Notes: generated from the sequence alone by a model not told the origin. Positions 45,088 through 55,116 are shown, counted from the stretch's first letter. The stretch: 64,000 nt of DNA from Planctomycetota bacterium (GCA_013285505.1 CP053450.1:3766796-3830795); one strand, 5' to 3'. A program made the numbers and translations.

Positions 45088-47494
45088 CGCGCCCTGACTT
45101 TCTCGGTGCGGCTAGCGGCTTCTTGTAGGTTCGCGGCGGCGGGGCCTCGCCCTTGCCCTGCCGCGGCATGCGCTTGGCGCTCATGCCGCGCTGGGCCTGC
45201 TGCTGTTGCTGGCGCTCCTGGGCGAGCTTCTGCAGCCGCTGCATGAAGCCGCCCTTCTTGGGCTTCTTCTTGAGGTTGCCCTCGTCGAGCCGTCCGGAGG
45301 CGGTGGCGTGGGCGCGGATCCACCGGCTCTCGAGGATGCCGAGGGTGGAGTTGGTGATGAAGTAGAGCGCGAGGCCGCTGGGGGCGGTGTACATGACCAG
45401 CGGGAACATGACGACCATCATGATCTTGATCATCTTCTGCTGCGACTGCTGCTCGGGCGTCATCGCGCCGGAGGTCGGCGGCTGCAGGTACTTCTGCTGC
45501 AGGTAGAACACGACACCCAGCAGCAGCGGCAGGAGGTTGATCGAGTTGATCGTGCCGAACAGCGGCAGCTTGATGCCGCGGGAGCCGAAGTAGAGCGCCC
45601 GGTCGGGCTCGGCGAGGTCGGCGAGGAAGGGCCAGGCGTTGTTGGTCAGGGCCTGGAAGACACCGAAGAACGCCGGCTCGTGACGCAGTTCGCTGGCGAA
45701 GAACAGCGTCGCGTAGAGCGCGATCCAGACCGGGCTCTGCAGGAACATCGGCAGGCAGCCGAGGAAGCCCGCGGGGCTGATGCCCTCCTCGCGCCAGAGC
45801 TTGGCCATCTCCTGCTGCTGCCGCTGGCGGTCGTCCTTGTAGCGCTCCTGCAGGATCTTCTGCTTGGGCGCGATGTTCTGCATCTGCTTGCCGAAGACCA
45901 GCATCTTGGTCTGCGACCAGCGGGTGATCGGGTGCAGGATCGTCCGCACGCACACCACCAGCAGGATGATCGCCAGCGCCCAATCGCTGGTCAGCGAGTG
46001 CAGGAACCGCAGCAGCCCCAGCAGCGGGCCGGTCAGCCACGTGAACGTGCAGAAGGCGCACATCCCGCCGAAGTTGTAGACCACGATCTTGTCGATTCCG
46101 AGCCGCGAGAGCATCGACTCGCCGCGGATGATGCTCTTGTTCAGCGGCCCGGCGTAGAGCCCCATGTCGTAGTCGTTGGTCGCGCCCGGTGCGATCGACG
46201 ACGCCGGCGTGTGGTAGCTGAGGACCATCGCGTCGGGGTTGTCGAGCAGCACGCGATCGACGCGCTCAACGGTGTCGAACTCGAGGCCGGCCGCGGGGTC
46301 GGCCGGGTCGATCAGCGGGTGGGCGACCGCGCCGAAGTAGCGGTTGGTGACGCCCGACCAGACGAGGGTGAGGTCCTGCTCCTCGCTGTAAGTGTTGGTC
46401 CAGATCTTACCGTCGGGGTACTTCTTGTCCGATTTCTCGCCGGTGAGCTTGTTGCGGTTCCAGAGGAACTTGGTCGCGTCCACGAACTGCCGCGAGGGGT
46501 CGCTCCGCGCGTCGTAGAGATAGCCGAACCGCACGCGGCGTTTGTCGCCGCCGTAGCCGCTGTCGCTGAACAGGTCCACCATCCCGAACTGCCGCCAGCG
46601 GATGGTGTACGCGGTGTCGGTCAGGTTCTCGACGTGCTGGCGCACGACGATGTCGTGGCTGCCCGGCTCGAGCCGGTACTCACGCTCGACGCGGAAGGCC
46701 CGCTCGCCGTCGCTGTCGAGCAGGTACGCCTCGAACTTCCCGGGGGTGTCGGCGTTGACCTGCCGCCACGCCGGCAGGTTGCCCTCGGCGATGACCATCG
46801 GCACCAGCGTGCCGTTGATCTCGACACCGAGCGCACAGAAGGGCACGAGCATGAACCGGTCGTTGCCGATCTGCTCCTGCACCGCGACATGATTCTCCGG
46901 CGGGACCGGGCCTTCTCTGGCCGCGCGGTCGGTCTGCACCGAATCAAACTCGTCGGACAGGCGGATGGCCTTGATGCCTGCGCCCAGATGCGAAAACTCC
47001 ACCCGCATGGCAAACGGCGATTTGAGCCCGAGCTGGCCCAGCGGCGCAAAGTCGGTCGCGAGCGGGTCGTCGGCGAATCCCTCGACGACGAACGCGCCTG
47101 GAGCCACCGCCGCCGCGGGCTGCGCGGGTGCTTCCGTCGATTCTCCCGCGCCCGCCTCGCTAACCGGGTCGCCGGCCTGCTCACCGGCCTGCTCACCGGC
47201 CTGCTCGTCCTGAGGCTGGCCCGCGGCCTCCTCCGTGACGGCCGGCTGCGAGGCATCCGCCGGTGCGTCCCCCGCGGCACCTTCCGCAGCCTGAGACTCG
47301 CTGGCTGGTTTCTCACCCGCCGTCTCGGCGGCCTGGCCCGTCACCTGCTCGGTCTGTGCTGCGGGCTTGCTGGCCTTGGCCGAGTTGCTCTTGCTGGTGG
47401 TGTTGATCACCACGGCGATCGGCACGCTCAGCCCGATCACAAAGAGCGCGATCGGCAGGAGAAGACGGAGGGGCTTGTTGGGGCGTCCTGGCAT
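44909..47494 (-). CDS. yidC: YidC/Oxa1 membrane protein insertase
   Basis: Inserts and folds inner-membrane proteins. ATG 47494 gives MPGRPNKPLRLLLPIALFVI (first helix), then a Glu/Ala/Gln-rich segment with AGEQ repeats, then the periplasmic P1 domain (VEREYRLEPGSHDIVVRQHV, RRVRFGYLYDARSDPSRQF). The conserved Oxa1 core has LTSDWALAIILLVVCVRTIL, QMQNIAPKQKILQERYKDDR, GCLPMFLQSPVWIALYATLF and MFPLVMYTAPSGLALYFITN. The tail is Lys/Gln-rich (KKKPKKGGFMQRLQ). As printed, the frame runs to 44909, about 180 nt into mnmE. A frameshift near 45120 would instead end it at a TAG about 45112, which is more plausible. Confidence 0.92.
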   Translation of the reverse strand: MPGRPNKPLRLLLPIALFVIGLSVPIAVVINTTSKSNSAKASKPAAQTEQVTGQAAETAGEKPASESQAAEGAAGDAPADASQPAVTEEAAGQPQDEQAGEQAGEQAGDPVSEAGAGESTEAPAQPAAAVAPGAFVVEGFADDPLATDFAPLGQLGLKSPFAMRVEFSHLGAGIKAIRLSDEFDSVQTDRAAREGPVPPENHVAVQEQIGNDRFMLVPFCALGVEINGTLVPMVIAEGNLPAWRQVNADTPGKFEAYLLDSDGERAFRVEREYRLEPGSHDIVVRQHVENLTDTAYTIRWRQFGMVDLFSDSGYGGDKRRVRFGYLYDARSDPSRQFVDATKFLWNRNKLTGEKSDKKYPDGKIWTNTYSEEQDLTLVWSGVTNRYFGAVAHPLIDPADPAAGLEFDTVERVDRVLLDNPDAMVLSYHTPASSIAPGATNDYDMGLYAGPLNKSIIRGESMLSRLGIDKIVVYNFGGMCAFCTFTWLTGPLLGLLRFLHSLTSDWALAIILLVVCVRTILHPITRWSQTKMLVFGKQMQNIAPKQKILQERYKDDRQRQQQEMAKLWREEGISPAGFLGCLPMFLQSPVWIALYATLFFASELRHEPAFFGVFQALTNNAWPFLADLAEPDRALYFGSRGIKLPLFGTINSINLLPLLLGVVFYLQQKYLQPPTSGAMTPEQQSQQKMIKIMMVVMFPLVMYTAPSGLALYFITNSTLGILESRWIRAHATASGRLDEGNLKKKPKKGGFMQRLQKLAQERQQQQQAQRGMSAKRMPRQGKGEAPPPRTYKKPLAAPRKSGRDGLTPHGHAQRRHHRRLLDRAGPQRPGRRPRERAGRRADRRPTARPRARPAGARPRHPR

Positions 47495-47531
47495 GATGAC
47501 TCGGCGATCGTCGCGTTGGGAGTGAGGCGGC

Positions 47532-48302
47532 CTAGCGGCCTTCGTAGAGGCGGTCGGCCAGGTACTCATGTAATTGGGAGTGCTGGCGGATCATGTTCGC
47601 GGTCTTCTCGATGTCGTAGGGCACACGGAAGAACTCCGCCTTCTCGTCGCTGAGCACGACATAGCTCGCCCGCGGGTCGCCGTCGCGGGGCTGGCCCACC
47701 GATCCGACATTGATGACCGCCTTCTCGTCGGCGTTGAACCGGTAGGAGAATTCACCCAGCTCGTCGGGCGGGTAAAAATCGGGCTCGTCCGTGAAGACTC
47801 CGGGCACGTGGGTGTGCCCCACCATGCAGAGCTTGTCGACCCGCCGGAAGATCGCCTCGAGCTTGTCGGGGGCCTCCATCGGGTCGCTCTTGAAGATGTA
47901 CTCGTTGATCGGCCGCCGGGGCGAGCCGTGGACCGCCAGCAGCGGGTGCTCGCCGAGTTGCTCGACCACCCGCACCCGCAGGCTGCCGAGAAACTCGTAC
48001 CGCGCGGCCCTCAGGGCGGCGTCGGGCTCAGAATCGAACTGCTCGCGGGTCCAGTAGGCCGCCTGCTCGGCCGGGGCGTTGAAATTGGTCGGCTCGTACA
48101 GCACCGCGAAGTCGTGGTTTCCCATCAGGGTCCACTCGCAGTGGACCCGCACAAGATCCACGCAGGCCAGGGGTTCCGGGCCATAACCAATGATATCCCC
48201 GAGGCAAAGAATGCGCTTGATGCCCTTGCTGTCGATATCCGCAAGGACCGCGCGGAGGGCTTCGGCGTTGCCGTGAATGTCGCTGACTACTGCGGTCTGC
48301 AC
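47532..48302 (-). CDS. Calcineurin-like metallophosphoesterase
   Basis: 256 residues from GTG 48302, with AGGAGG 7 nt upstream. Metallophosphatase motifs in order: DIHGN (block I), GDIIGYGPEP (block II), GNHDFAV (block III), VHGSPRRPINEY and GHTHVPG (blocks IV-V), NVGSVGQPRDGDPRASYVVL. This is the YfcE/diadenosine-tetraphosphatase-like class of bacterial phosphoesterases with a dimetal site. The substrate is unknown. It lies 37 nt upstream of yidC on the same strand. Confidence 0.87.
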   Translation of the reverse strand: MQTAVVSDIHGNAEALRAVLADIDSKGIKRILCLGDIIGYGPEPLACVDLVRVHCEWTLMGNHDFAVLYEPTNFNAPAEQAAYWTREQFDSEPDAALRAARYEFLGSLRVRVVEQLGEHPLLAVHGSPRRPINEYIFKSDPMEAPDKLEAIFRRVDKLCMVGHTHVPGVFTDEPDFYPPDELGEFSYRFNADEKAVINVGSVGQPRDGDPRASYVVLSDEKAEFFRVPYDIEKTANMIRQHSQLHEYLADRLYEGR

Positions 48303-48552
48303 CGCGCCCTCCTGGATTGGCCGGGTTCCGGTCCCCCGGCGAGTGGGCCGATCGTAGGAGCCCTCCGGCGACCTCGCAATCCCGCCAAAGCCCCCCACCG
48401 TTCCGACCGATCAGAGCAGAGGGAGTCTCGGCCGGGACCGTCCGCCCGGCCGACCCCTACCATGCCGCCGAAACGCGGCCGCGCCGCGCCCAAGACCGAT
48501 GCGCCGGGAGCCGTCACACGCTCTCCGGGGCCATGAGCAAAGGATTGAACCC

Positions 48553-49146
48553 ATGCCCGCAGCCGGCGTCTCCTACCAGCGAACCCGCGAGATGACGATC
48601 GACGAGCTCCTGCTCGAAAACCGGATCGTCTTCCTCATCGGTGAGATCAACCATGCCTCGGCCGCCCGGGTCATGATGCAGATGCTCTACCTCGAGAACC
48701 AGAAGCGAGGCCAGGACATCAGCCTCTACATCAACTCGCCCGGCGGCGCGGTGGACGACACCCTCGCCCTCTTCGACACCATGCGGTTCATGTCGAGCGC
48801 CGTCTCGACCTACTGCATCGGCAGGGCCTACTCCGGCGCCGCCGTCCTGCTCTGCGCCGGCACCAAGGGCAAGCGGTTCATCCTGCCCCACGCCAAGGTC
48901 ATGATCCACCAGCCCTACGGCGGCGTCACCGGCCAGGCCGAGGACATCCGCATCCAGGCCGAGCAGATCATCAAGGCCAAGACCGAACTCAACAAGCTCA
49001 TCAGCCAGTGCTCCGGCCAGTCGATCGAGCAGGTCAAGGAAGACTCCGAACGCGACAAGTACTTCACCGCCGAGGAAGCCGTCGCCTACGGCCTCGTGGA
49101 CGAAGTGCTCGCCGAGCCGCCCAAGGAAGCGAACGTCGCGAGGTGA
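48553..49146 (+). CDS. clpP: ClpP-family protease subunit 1
   Basis: 197-residue serine peptidase subunit. ATG 48553 has AAAGGA upstream. The active-site Ser is in IGRAYSGAAVLLCAG, which departs from the classical GQAASMGA, His in VMIHQPYGG, and Asp in ERDKYFTAEEAVAYGLVDEV. YINSPGGAVDDTLALFDTM is the conserved oligomerisation strand. The tandem second copy lies 118 nt downstream. Paired ClpP1/ClpP2 in other bacteria form mixed heptamers served by ClpX or ClpC; neither ATPase is in the window. Confidence 0.92.
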   Translation: MPAAGVSYQRTREMTIDELLLENRIVFLIGEINHASAARVMMQMLYLENQKRGQDISLYINSPGGAVDDTLALFDTMRFMSSAVSTYCIGRAYSGAAVLLCAGTKGKRFILPHAKVMIHQPYGGVTGQAEDIRIQAEQIIKAKTELNKLISQCSGQSIEQVKEDSERDKYFTAEEAVAYGLVDEVLAEPPKEANVAR

Positions 49147-49216
49147 GGCGTTTGGCACCCGCCGCGAGGCACCGGTGCCGGAAGGAACCCGCGAACGCAA
49201 CGACGCAAGACCAGAG

Positions 49217-49245
49217 TGCCTAGTGCCGACCGCCTAGTGCCTACC
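49217..49245. repeat. Tandem CCTAGTGC motif between clpP1 and clpP2
   Basis: Two GCCTAGTGCC copies separated by GACC, in the 118-nt gap between the clpP genes. They match the motif between dcd and dinD (13384-13400). Confidence 0.5.
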
Positions 49246-49264
49246 CCCCGAAGGATTCACCCCC

Positions 49265-49888
49265 ATGTCCGGCCACCTCGTCCCCATCGTCATCGAGAAG
49301 TCCGCCCGCGGCGAGCGCTCCTACGACATCTACTCCCGCCTGCTCAAGGACCGCATCATCTTCCTCGGCAGCCCGGTCATGGACGATGTCGCCAGCCTCG
49401 TCGTCGCCCAGCTGCTGTTCCTGGCCAACGAGGACCCCAAGGCCGACATCCACCTCTACATCAACAGCCCCGGCGGCAGCGTGACCGCCGGCCTGGGCAT
49501 GATCGACACGATGAACTACATCGCCCCCGATGTGTGCACCTACATCATCGGACAGGCCGCGAGCATGGGCTCGCTGCTGGCCTGCTCTGGCGCCAAGGGC
49601 AAGCGCTACGCCCTGCACAACGCCCGCAACCTGATGCACCAGCCGCTGCTCTCGGGCGTGATGGAGGGTCAGGCGACCGACATCGAGATCGAGGCCCGCG
49701 AGATGCTCCGCCTCCGCGAACGCCTCTACAAGATCTACGCCAACGCCACCGGCCAGACCCCCGAGACCATCGAGAAGGACTGCGACCGCAACAAGTGGCT
49801 CGACGACAAGGAGATGCTCGAGTACGGCCTCATCGACGAGGTGCTCGAGAACATGCCGGCCCTCAAGAAGGACGGCGACGAGGACTGA
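49265..49888 (+). CDS. clpP: ClpP-family protease subunit 2
   Basis: 207 residues. Classical ClpP sequence: [40 protein letters not shown], catalytic Ser in [15 protein letters not shown], His in [10 protein letters not shown], Asp in [20 protein letters not shown]. The N-terminus lacks a long propeptide. It is more canonical than clpP1 upstream, consistent with a hetero-oligomeric pair with differing pockets. No ribosome-binding site better than GAAGGATT precedes ATG 49265. Confidence 0.94.
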   Translation: MSGHLVPIVIEKSARGERSYDIYSRLLKDRIIFLGSPVMDDVASLVVAQLLFLANEDPKADIHLYINSPGGSVTAGLGMIDTMNYIAPDVCTYIIGQAASMGSLLACSGAKGKRYALHNARNLMHQPLLSGVMEGQATDIEIEAREMLRLRERLYKIYANATGQTPETIEKDCDRNKWLDDKEMLEYGLIDEVLENMPALKKDGDED

Positions 49889-50201
49889 CCCCGGGCCCGC
49901 ACGTTCCCGCACCGAACCCCTGTGCCACGGGTGGCTCGCCCACCCGTGCCGCGGCCCGAGAGCAACACCCCGCACTGTGCCACCAAGATCGGCTCTGCGA
50001 TCTTGGTGCCCGCGGGCGACTTCGTGTGGCTTGCCCACGCTTCGTGGGCATGGATCCCTGCAATCAGGCCGAAGCCCATGCCCACGAAGCGTGGGCATGC
50101 CACACAAGAGGCTCCTGGCAGATGAGCCGCCCGCCGCTCCGAGTGGGCCCGCAGAACATTTCCAGCCCATGACCCCACCCTGCCGATAACCCCTCCCGGT
50201 C
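49889..50201. repeat. Cluster of palindromes including REP pair family A (copy 2)
   Basis: This 313-nt gap holds no gene but three hairpin types: CACGGGTGG/CCACCCGTG (49926-49948, 5-nt loop), CACCAAGATCG/CGATCTTGGTG (49981-50008, 6-nt loop), and an inverted pair of 29-nt REP units at 50024-50052 and 50077-50105 identical in design to the pair at 35486-35561. It may be a hotspot for such elements between clpP2 and ftsW. Confidence 0.8.
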
Positions 50202-51467
50202 ATGCTGCGCCCCGGTCAGATCATCACACTCTGCGCCCTCGCCCTGCTCACGCTCGGCGTGGTCATGGTCAACTCGGCCCTCATGACCGTCGCCCCCGTC
50301 GACGGCAACGGCAACCAGCTCCCCGGCGTTACCGCAGAGTCCATCCTCACCAGCCGATCCACCCTCTACATGGCCCTCGCCCTCGCAGCACTGGCCCTCT
50401 GCGCCATACTCCCCATCCGCCAGCTCTCGAAGCTCGCGACGGCCTCGGTCGGGCGCGACCCGACACCACAGGCCGGCCTGCGGACGCTCATCCTCGGCGT
50501 GCTGGGCTTGCTCGCCATCCTCGCGACGGTCTACCTGCCCGGCATCGGGCACTCGGCCAACGGCAGCGCCCGCTGGGTCCGCATCGGGGGCCAGTCGGTC
50601 CAGCCCTCCGAACTGGTCAAGTGGGGCATGATCGCCCTCATCGCCTGGTACGGCAGCGTCCGGGCGGCCCACATGCCCCGGTTCTGGCGCGGGCTCATGC
50701 CCGCCCTCCTGGCCCTCGGCGTCGTCTGCGTGGCGATCGTCAAGGAGGACCTCGGCACCGGCGTCCTCATCGCCGCGGCCTGCGGGCTCCTGCTCCTCGC
50801 CGCCGGGGCCCGGTTCTGGCACCTGGCCATCTTCGTCCCCGTCGGCCTCGCCGGGATCGTCATGGCGATCGTCCTCAGCCCCTACCGCGTGCAGCGGATC
50901 ATGGCCTTCATCGACCCCTTCCAGGACTCGCAGGGCACCGGCTACCACGTCATCCAGTCGATGGCCGCGATCGCCGGCGGCGGCGGCACCGGGCGGGGGC
51001 TCGGGCACGGGTTCCAGAAGTTCGGCTACCTGCCCGAAGACCACACCGACTTCCTCTTCGCCGTTGTCTGCGAGGAACTCGGCATCGCCGGGGCGACGCT
51101 GGTCATCACGCTCTATGTCGTGCTGCTGCTGACCGGCTTCTCGATCGTCCGCCGCGAGAGCGACCGGCTGCTCAAGCTGCTCGGCTTCGGCGTGATGGCG
51201 ACCATCGGCCTGCAGGCGGTGATCAACCTCTTCGTCGTGACCGGCATGGCCCCGACCAAGGGCATCGCCCTGCCCCTGATGAGCTCCGGCGGCACGGGGT
51301 GGATCCTCACCGCCGGCTGCCTCGGCCTGCTGGCCGCGATGGACCGGACGCAGCCGCAGACAGCCGAGGCCGACGAAGCCTCGGACGACGAGCCCGCCGT
51401 CGCGCTCGAACGCCGCGAGCCAAAGATCGGCGTCCGCCGCCCAGAGCCCGCGGCCAGCACCTCATGA
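50202..51467 (+). CDS. ftsW: FtsW/RodA-type SEDS peptidoglycan glycosyltransferase
   Basis: 421-residue polytopic membrane protein that polymerises lipid II. Hydrophobic helices start at IITLCALALLTLGVVMV. SEDS motifs: RWVRIGGQSVQPSELVKWGM, VKEDLGTGVLI, SPYRVQRIMAFIDPFQDSQG TGYHVIQSM (split), GYLPEDHTDFLFAVVCEELG and the C-terminal TKGIALPLMSSGGTGW. The MurG gene overlaps it by 4 nt (ATGA), which favours FtsW rather than RodA. The C-terminal 45 residues are a charged tail. Confidence 0.9.
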   Translation: MLRPGQIITLCALALLTLGVVMVNSALMTVAPVDGNGNQLPGVTAESILTSRSTLYMALALAALALCAILPIRQLSKLATASVGRDPTPQAGLRTLILGVLGLLAILATVYLPGIGHSANGSARWVRIGGQSVQPSELVKWGMIALIAWYGSVRAAHMPRFWRGLMPALLALGVVCVAIVKEDLGTGVLIAAACGLLLLAAGARFWHLAIFVPVGLAGIVMAIVLSPYRVQRIMAFIDPFQDSQGTGYHVIQSMAAIAGGGGTGRGLGHGFQKFGYLPEDHTDFLFAVVCEELGIAGATLVITLYVVLLLTGFSIVRRESDRLLKLLGFGVMATIGLQAVINLFVVTGMAPTKGIALPLMSSGGTGWILTAGCLGLLAAMDRTQPQTAEADEASDDEPAVALERREPKIGVRRPEPAASTS

Positions 51468-52589
51468 GCGCGCGCACCGCATCGGACACCCTCGGCGTCG
51501 TCTTCGCCGGCGGCGGCACGGGCGGGCACCTGTTCCCGGCACTCGCCGTCCTCGAACAACTCCTCGAGATCGAGCCGGGCGTGAAGTCGGTCTTCCTGTG
51601 CTCGACCCGCGAGATCGACGAGCGGATCCTCGCAGCCGCGGGCGTGGCCCACTCGGCCATCCCCGCCAAGCCGCTGAGCGGGCACCCGATCCGGCTGGCC
51701 AAGTTCATCACGAGCTGGGGCGGCGCGGTGCGGGCGTCGCGCGAGCAGATCCAAAAGATGAAAGCCGAGTGCGCGCGTCCGCGTGCTGGCGACCGGCGGC
51801 TTCGTCGCGGCACCAGTCGCCCAGGCGGCCCGGGCCGAGCGCGTGCCGCTGGTGCTGCTCAACCAGGACGCCCCGCCGGGCAAGGCCAACCGGTGGATCG
51901 CCGGTCGGGCCGCGTCGATCTATACCACCGCCGATGTTGCGCGCGCAGGCTGGGAGCGGATCCCGCCCGTGGTGCGTCGGGCGGCGCTGGCCTCGGGCGA
52001 TGCCCGCGACTGCCGCGGGCGGCTCGGGCTCGACCCCGACCGCCCCGTGCTGCTGGTGACCGGCGCGAGCCAGGGGTCGCGGACGGTCAACGAGTTCGCC
52101 GCGGCCTTCGCCGAGGCCCACGCCGACCATCTGCGAGCCGGCGGCTGGCAAGCCATCCACCAGACCGGCGCATCCGACAACACCCCGTGGCGCGAGGCGT
52201 GGGAGCGGGCCGGTGTGCCCGCCGTGGTCGAGCAGTTCTTCGACGCCATGGGCGACTGCTGGGGTGCCGCCGACCTGGCGGTCAGCCGGGCCGGGGCCGG
52301 CTCGGTCGCCGAGGTCTGGGCCAACCGGGTGCCGACGGTCTTCATGCCCTACCCCTACCACCGCGACGAGCACCAGCGGCTCAACGCCGAGCCGCTGGCC
52401 AAGGCCGGCGGGGCGGTCGTCGCCAAGGACGCCATCGACGCCGCGGCCAATCTGGCGGACGCGGGCACGATCGTGCTCGAACTCCTGCGAAGCCCCAGCC
52501 GCCGCGCGACGATGCGCGATGCCCTCGCAGGGCTTGGCCCGGTCGACGGTGCCGCACGGCTTGCGCGGGCGCTGCTCGACGACGCCTGA
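51464..52589 (+). CDS. murG: MurG, lipid II-forming GlcNAc transferase (frameshifted)
   Basis: Adds GlcNAc to undecaprenyl-MurNAc-pentapeptide on the cytoplasmic membrane face. ATG 51464 overlaps the ftsW stop. GGGTGGHLFPALAV is the N-terminal G-loop. A break near 51780 (TGCGCGCGTCC) joins to VLATGGFVAAPVAQ, then LNQDAPPGKANRW, LVTGASQGSRTVNEF and the donor-site SRAGAGSVAEVWANRVPTVF MPYPYHRDEHQ (split). Length about 375, normal. With ftsW it shows that this planctomycete makes peptidoglycan, as expected for Phycisphaerae. Confidence 0.92.
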
Positions 52590-52606
52590 CGCACGCGCGC
52601 TCGGTC

Positions 52607-52612
52607 TACCCT
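52607..52612 (+). promoter_or_regulatory. -10 box of purH, apparently leaderless
   Basis: TACCCT ends 6 nt before ATG 52619. No ribosome-binding site is present. The spacing equals that at plsC and the 43256 gene. Confidence 0.4.
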
Positions 52613-52618
52613 CCCGAC

Positions 52619-54213
52619 ATGACCGAAACCGCCCCAGTCCGCCGCGCACTCCTCTCCGTCAGCAACAAGCAGGGCATCGTCGAGTTTGCCAGGGCTCTCG
52701 CCGGGCACGGCGTGCACCTGCTCTCGACCGGCGGCACGGCCCGCACACTCCGCGACGCCGGGCTCGAGGTCACGCTCGTCGAGGACCACACGGGCTTCCC
52801 CGAGATGCTCGACGGGCGGGTCAAGACGCTCCACCCGACCATCCACGGCGGGATCCTCGGCGTCCGCGACAACGCTGAGCACGTTGCCAAGATGGCCGAG
52901 CACGAGATCGAGCCGATCGACCTGGTCTGCATCGACCTCTACAAGTTCGAGGACACGATCGCGCGCGCAGGCGTGACACTCGAGGACGCGGTCGAGCAGA
53001 TCGATATCGGCGGGCCCTCGATGCTGCGGTCCGCGGCCAAGAACTTCCGCTTCGTCACCGTCATCTCCGATCCCGACCAGTACGAGCGGGTGCTCGGCGA
53101 ACTCAGCGAGCACGGCGGCACCACGCTGGCGACCCGCATGGATCTCGCGGCCTCGGCCTACGAACGCACCTGCGCCTTCGACGGGGCGATCAGCTCGTAT
53201 CTGCGCGCGCAACAGGGCGAGAGCTTCCCCCGCGTGCTGACGATCCAGGCACGGCGGGCCGGCGAGCTGCGCTACGGCGAGAACCCCCACCAGCCCGCGG
53301 CCCTCTACATCGACTCGAACGCGACCGGGCCGATCGTTGCGGGGGCCGAGCAGCTCCACGGCAAGGCGCTCAGCTACAACAACCTGCTCGACGCCTCGGC
53401 GGCGCTGGAGCTGGCGATCGCGATGGCGGCGCTCGACCCGGAGCGGGCGGCGGCCTGCGTGATCAAGCACACCAACCCGTGCGGGGCCGCGACGGCGGTG
53501 ACGCTCGCCGAGGCGTTCGATCTGGCGATTGCCGGCGACCCGATGGCGGCCTACGGCGGGATCGCGGCGACGGGGACGACCGTCGATGCGCGCGCGGCCG
53601 AACGACTCTGCCAGCCCGACCGGTTCTTCGAGGTGGTCATCGCGCCGGGCTACACCGACGAGGCGCTCGCGATGCTGCGGGAGCGGTGGAAGAACGTGCG
53701 GCTGCTGCGCACCGGCGAACTCGCATCGACCCACGGGAGTCGCCGTGTCATCCGCCCGATCGCCGGGGGCTACCTCGCGCAGGCGGCCGACGACACCGCC
53801 CCGGACAGCGGCACCTGGACGCACGCGGCCGGCCCGGCGCCCACCGCCCCGATGCTCCGGGCTGCGGAGGTGATCGAGGCCGCGGTGCGGGGCGCTCTCC
53901 TCCAACGCCGTCGCCATCGGTGGCCCGATCGGCGAGCACGGCGCGCGCGCTCTTCGGCGGCGGCGCGGGCCAGATGGATCGGGTCGCCTCGTGCAACCTC
54001 GCCGTCGCCAAGGCGGGCGAGCGGGCGAAGGGTGCGGTGGTCGTGAGCGACGCGTTCTTCCCCTTCCCCGACGGGCCGCAGATCCTCGCGGACGCTGGCG
54101 TGGCGATGATCGTCCACCCCGGCGGCTCGAAGCGCGACGGCGAGACCTTCGAGCTGTGCGAGAAGCACGGGATCACCTGCATGACGACCGGCGTGCGGCG
54201 GTTCCGGCACTGA
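52619..54213 (+). CDS. purH: PurH, AICAR transformylase/IMP cyclohydrolase (frameshifted)
   Basis: Bifunctional enzyme of the last two steps of IMP synthesis. N-terminal MGS-like cyclohydrolase: [55 protein letters not shown] and [17 protein letters not shown]. Transformylase: [38 protein letters not shown] and the C-terminal [20 protein letters not shown] with HPGGSKRD. Breaks near 53892 (GGGGCGC) and 53950 (GCGCGCGC) fall between [23 protein letters not shown] and [14 protein letters not shown]. About 531 residues, normal length. Confidence 0.94.
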
Positions 54214-54332
54214 GCGGCCGGCCCGGCCTCCGATGTGCCGGACGACACGGCGAAGCGCTGGAATTGTGTAAAGTGGGTCTCACACGCGTGATAACTCCAC
54301 GATCGGGACTGGCGGGGCTTGCACCGGGCTGG

Positions 54333-54354
54333 TAAAGTCTCTATGTATAGAGAC
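54333..54354 (+). promoter_or_regulatory. Operator-like palindrome upstream of the HNH gene
   Basis: TAAAGT (54333-54338) overlaps a perfect 18-bp inverted repeat with 8-nt arms GTCTCTAT/ATAGAGAC and a 2-nt centre (54337-54354), about 40 nt before ATG 54394. The position over the presumed -10/start site suggests a repressor site. It is the only such palindrome seen next to a promoter on this side of the window. Confidence 0.45.
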
Positions 54355-54393
54355 GATCGCGGGCCGGTCGTGCCCGCCGCTGGAGCGTGTGCG

Positions 54394-55116
54394 ATGTCCC
54401 GTCAGTCCAAAGCCAACACAGCCAAACCCGGGTCGGACCGACCCTCGGAGGACCACCCAGCCACGCTGATGGCCGGGGCGGGCGGTGTGGTGGCGCTGGG
54501 TGACGGGCTGGACGCGCGGGTGCTGGTGCTCAACCGGTTGTATGTCGCGGTGCGGGTGATCACGGTGCGGCGGGCGTTCGCGATGCTCTGCCGCGACATG
54601 GCCGAGATCATCTCGATCGAGGACGGGCAGTACGTCAACTACGACTTCGCCACGTGGACCGAGGTCTCGGAGTTCCGGCGGGAGTACGAGCCGGAGCAGC
54701 ACGACTGGGTGCGGACGGTGCGGACCGAGATCGCGGTGCCGCGGATCATCCGCCTGTTCGGCTACGACCGGCTGCCCGCCCAGCGGGTGAAGCTCAACCG
54801 GCGGAACCTGTTCGCCCGGGACCGGAGCCAGTGCCAGTACTGCGGCTCGCACTTTACGACCAACGAGCTCACGCTCGACCACGTCACGCCCCGCACGCAG
54901 GGCGGCGGCGACACGTGGGAGAACCTCGTCTGCGCCTGCGTGCCCTGCAACGCCAGGAAGGGCGGGCGGACGCCGGAGCAGGCGCGGATGAAGCTGATCC
55001 GCAAGCCGGTCCGGCCGAGGCGGAACCCGCTGATCACGCTGCGGCTGGGCAACGAGAAGTACCGCTCGTGGAAGGCGTTCCTCGACGAGGCGTACTGGTC
55101 TGTGGAATTGCGATAG
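54394..55116 (+). CDS. HNH endonuclease family protein
   Basis: 240 residues; ATG 54394 has GGAG 9 nt upstream. After an N-terminal domain (ARVLVLNRLYVAVRVITVRR AFAMLCRDMAEII, split) comes a cysteine-bearing HNH motif: CQYCGSHFTTNELTLDHVTP, RTQGGGDTWENLVCACVPCN and ARKGGRTPEQARM. The two CxxC pairs bind structural zinc and the DH..N residues are the metal site. The DUF-type N-terminus plus HNH is widespread in bacteria as a chromosomal single gene, and its role is unclear. It could be a housekeeping nuclease rather than a defence gene. Confidence 0.83.
   Translation: MSRQSKANTAKPGSDRPSEDHPATLMAGAGGVVALGDGLDARVLVLNRLYVAVRVITVRRAFAMLCRDMAEIISIEDGQYVNYDFATWTEVSEFRREYEPEQHDWVRTVRTEIAVPRIIRLFGYDRLPAQRVKLNRRNLFARDRSQCQYCGSHFTTNELTLDHVTPRTQGGGDTWENLVCACVPCNARKGGRTPEQARMKLIRKPVRPRRNPLITLRLGNEKYRSWKAFLDEAYWSVELR

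Noticed and set aside
54394..55116. HNH gene as part of a restriction or anti-phage system
   Set aside because: No methyltransferase, sensor or other defence gene adjoins it; the neighbours are housekeeping genes.
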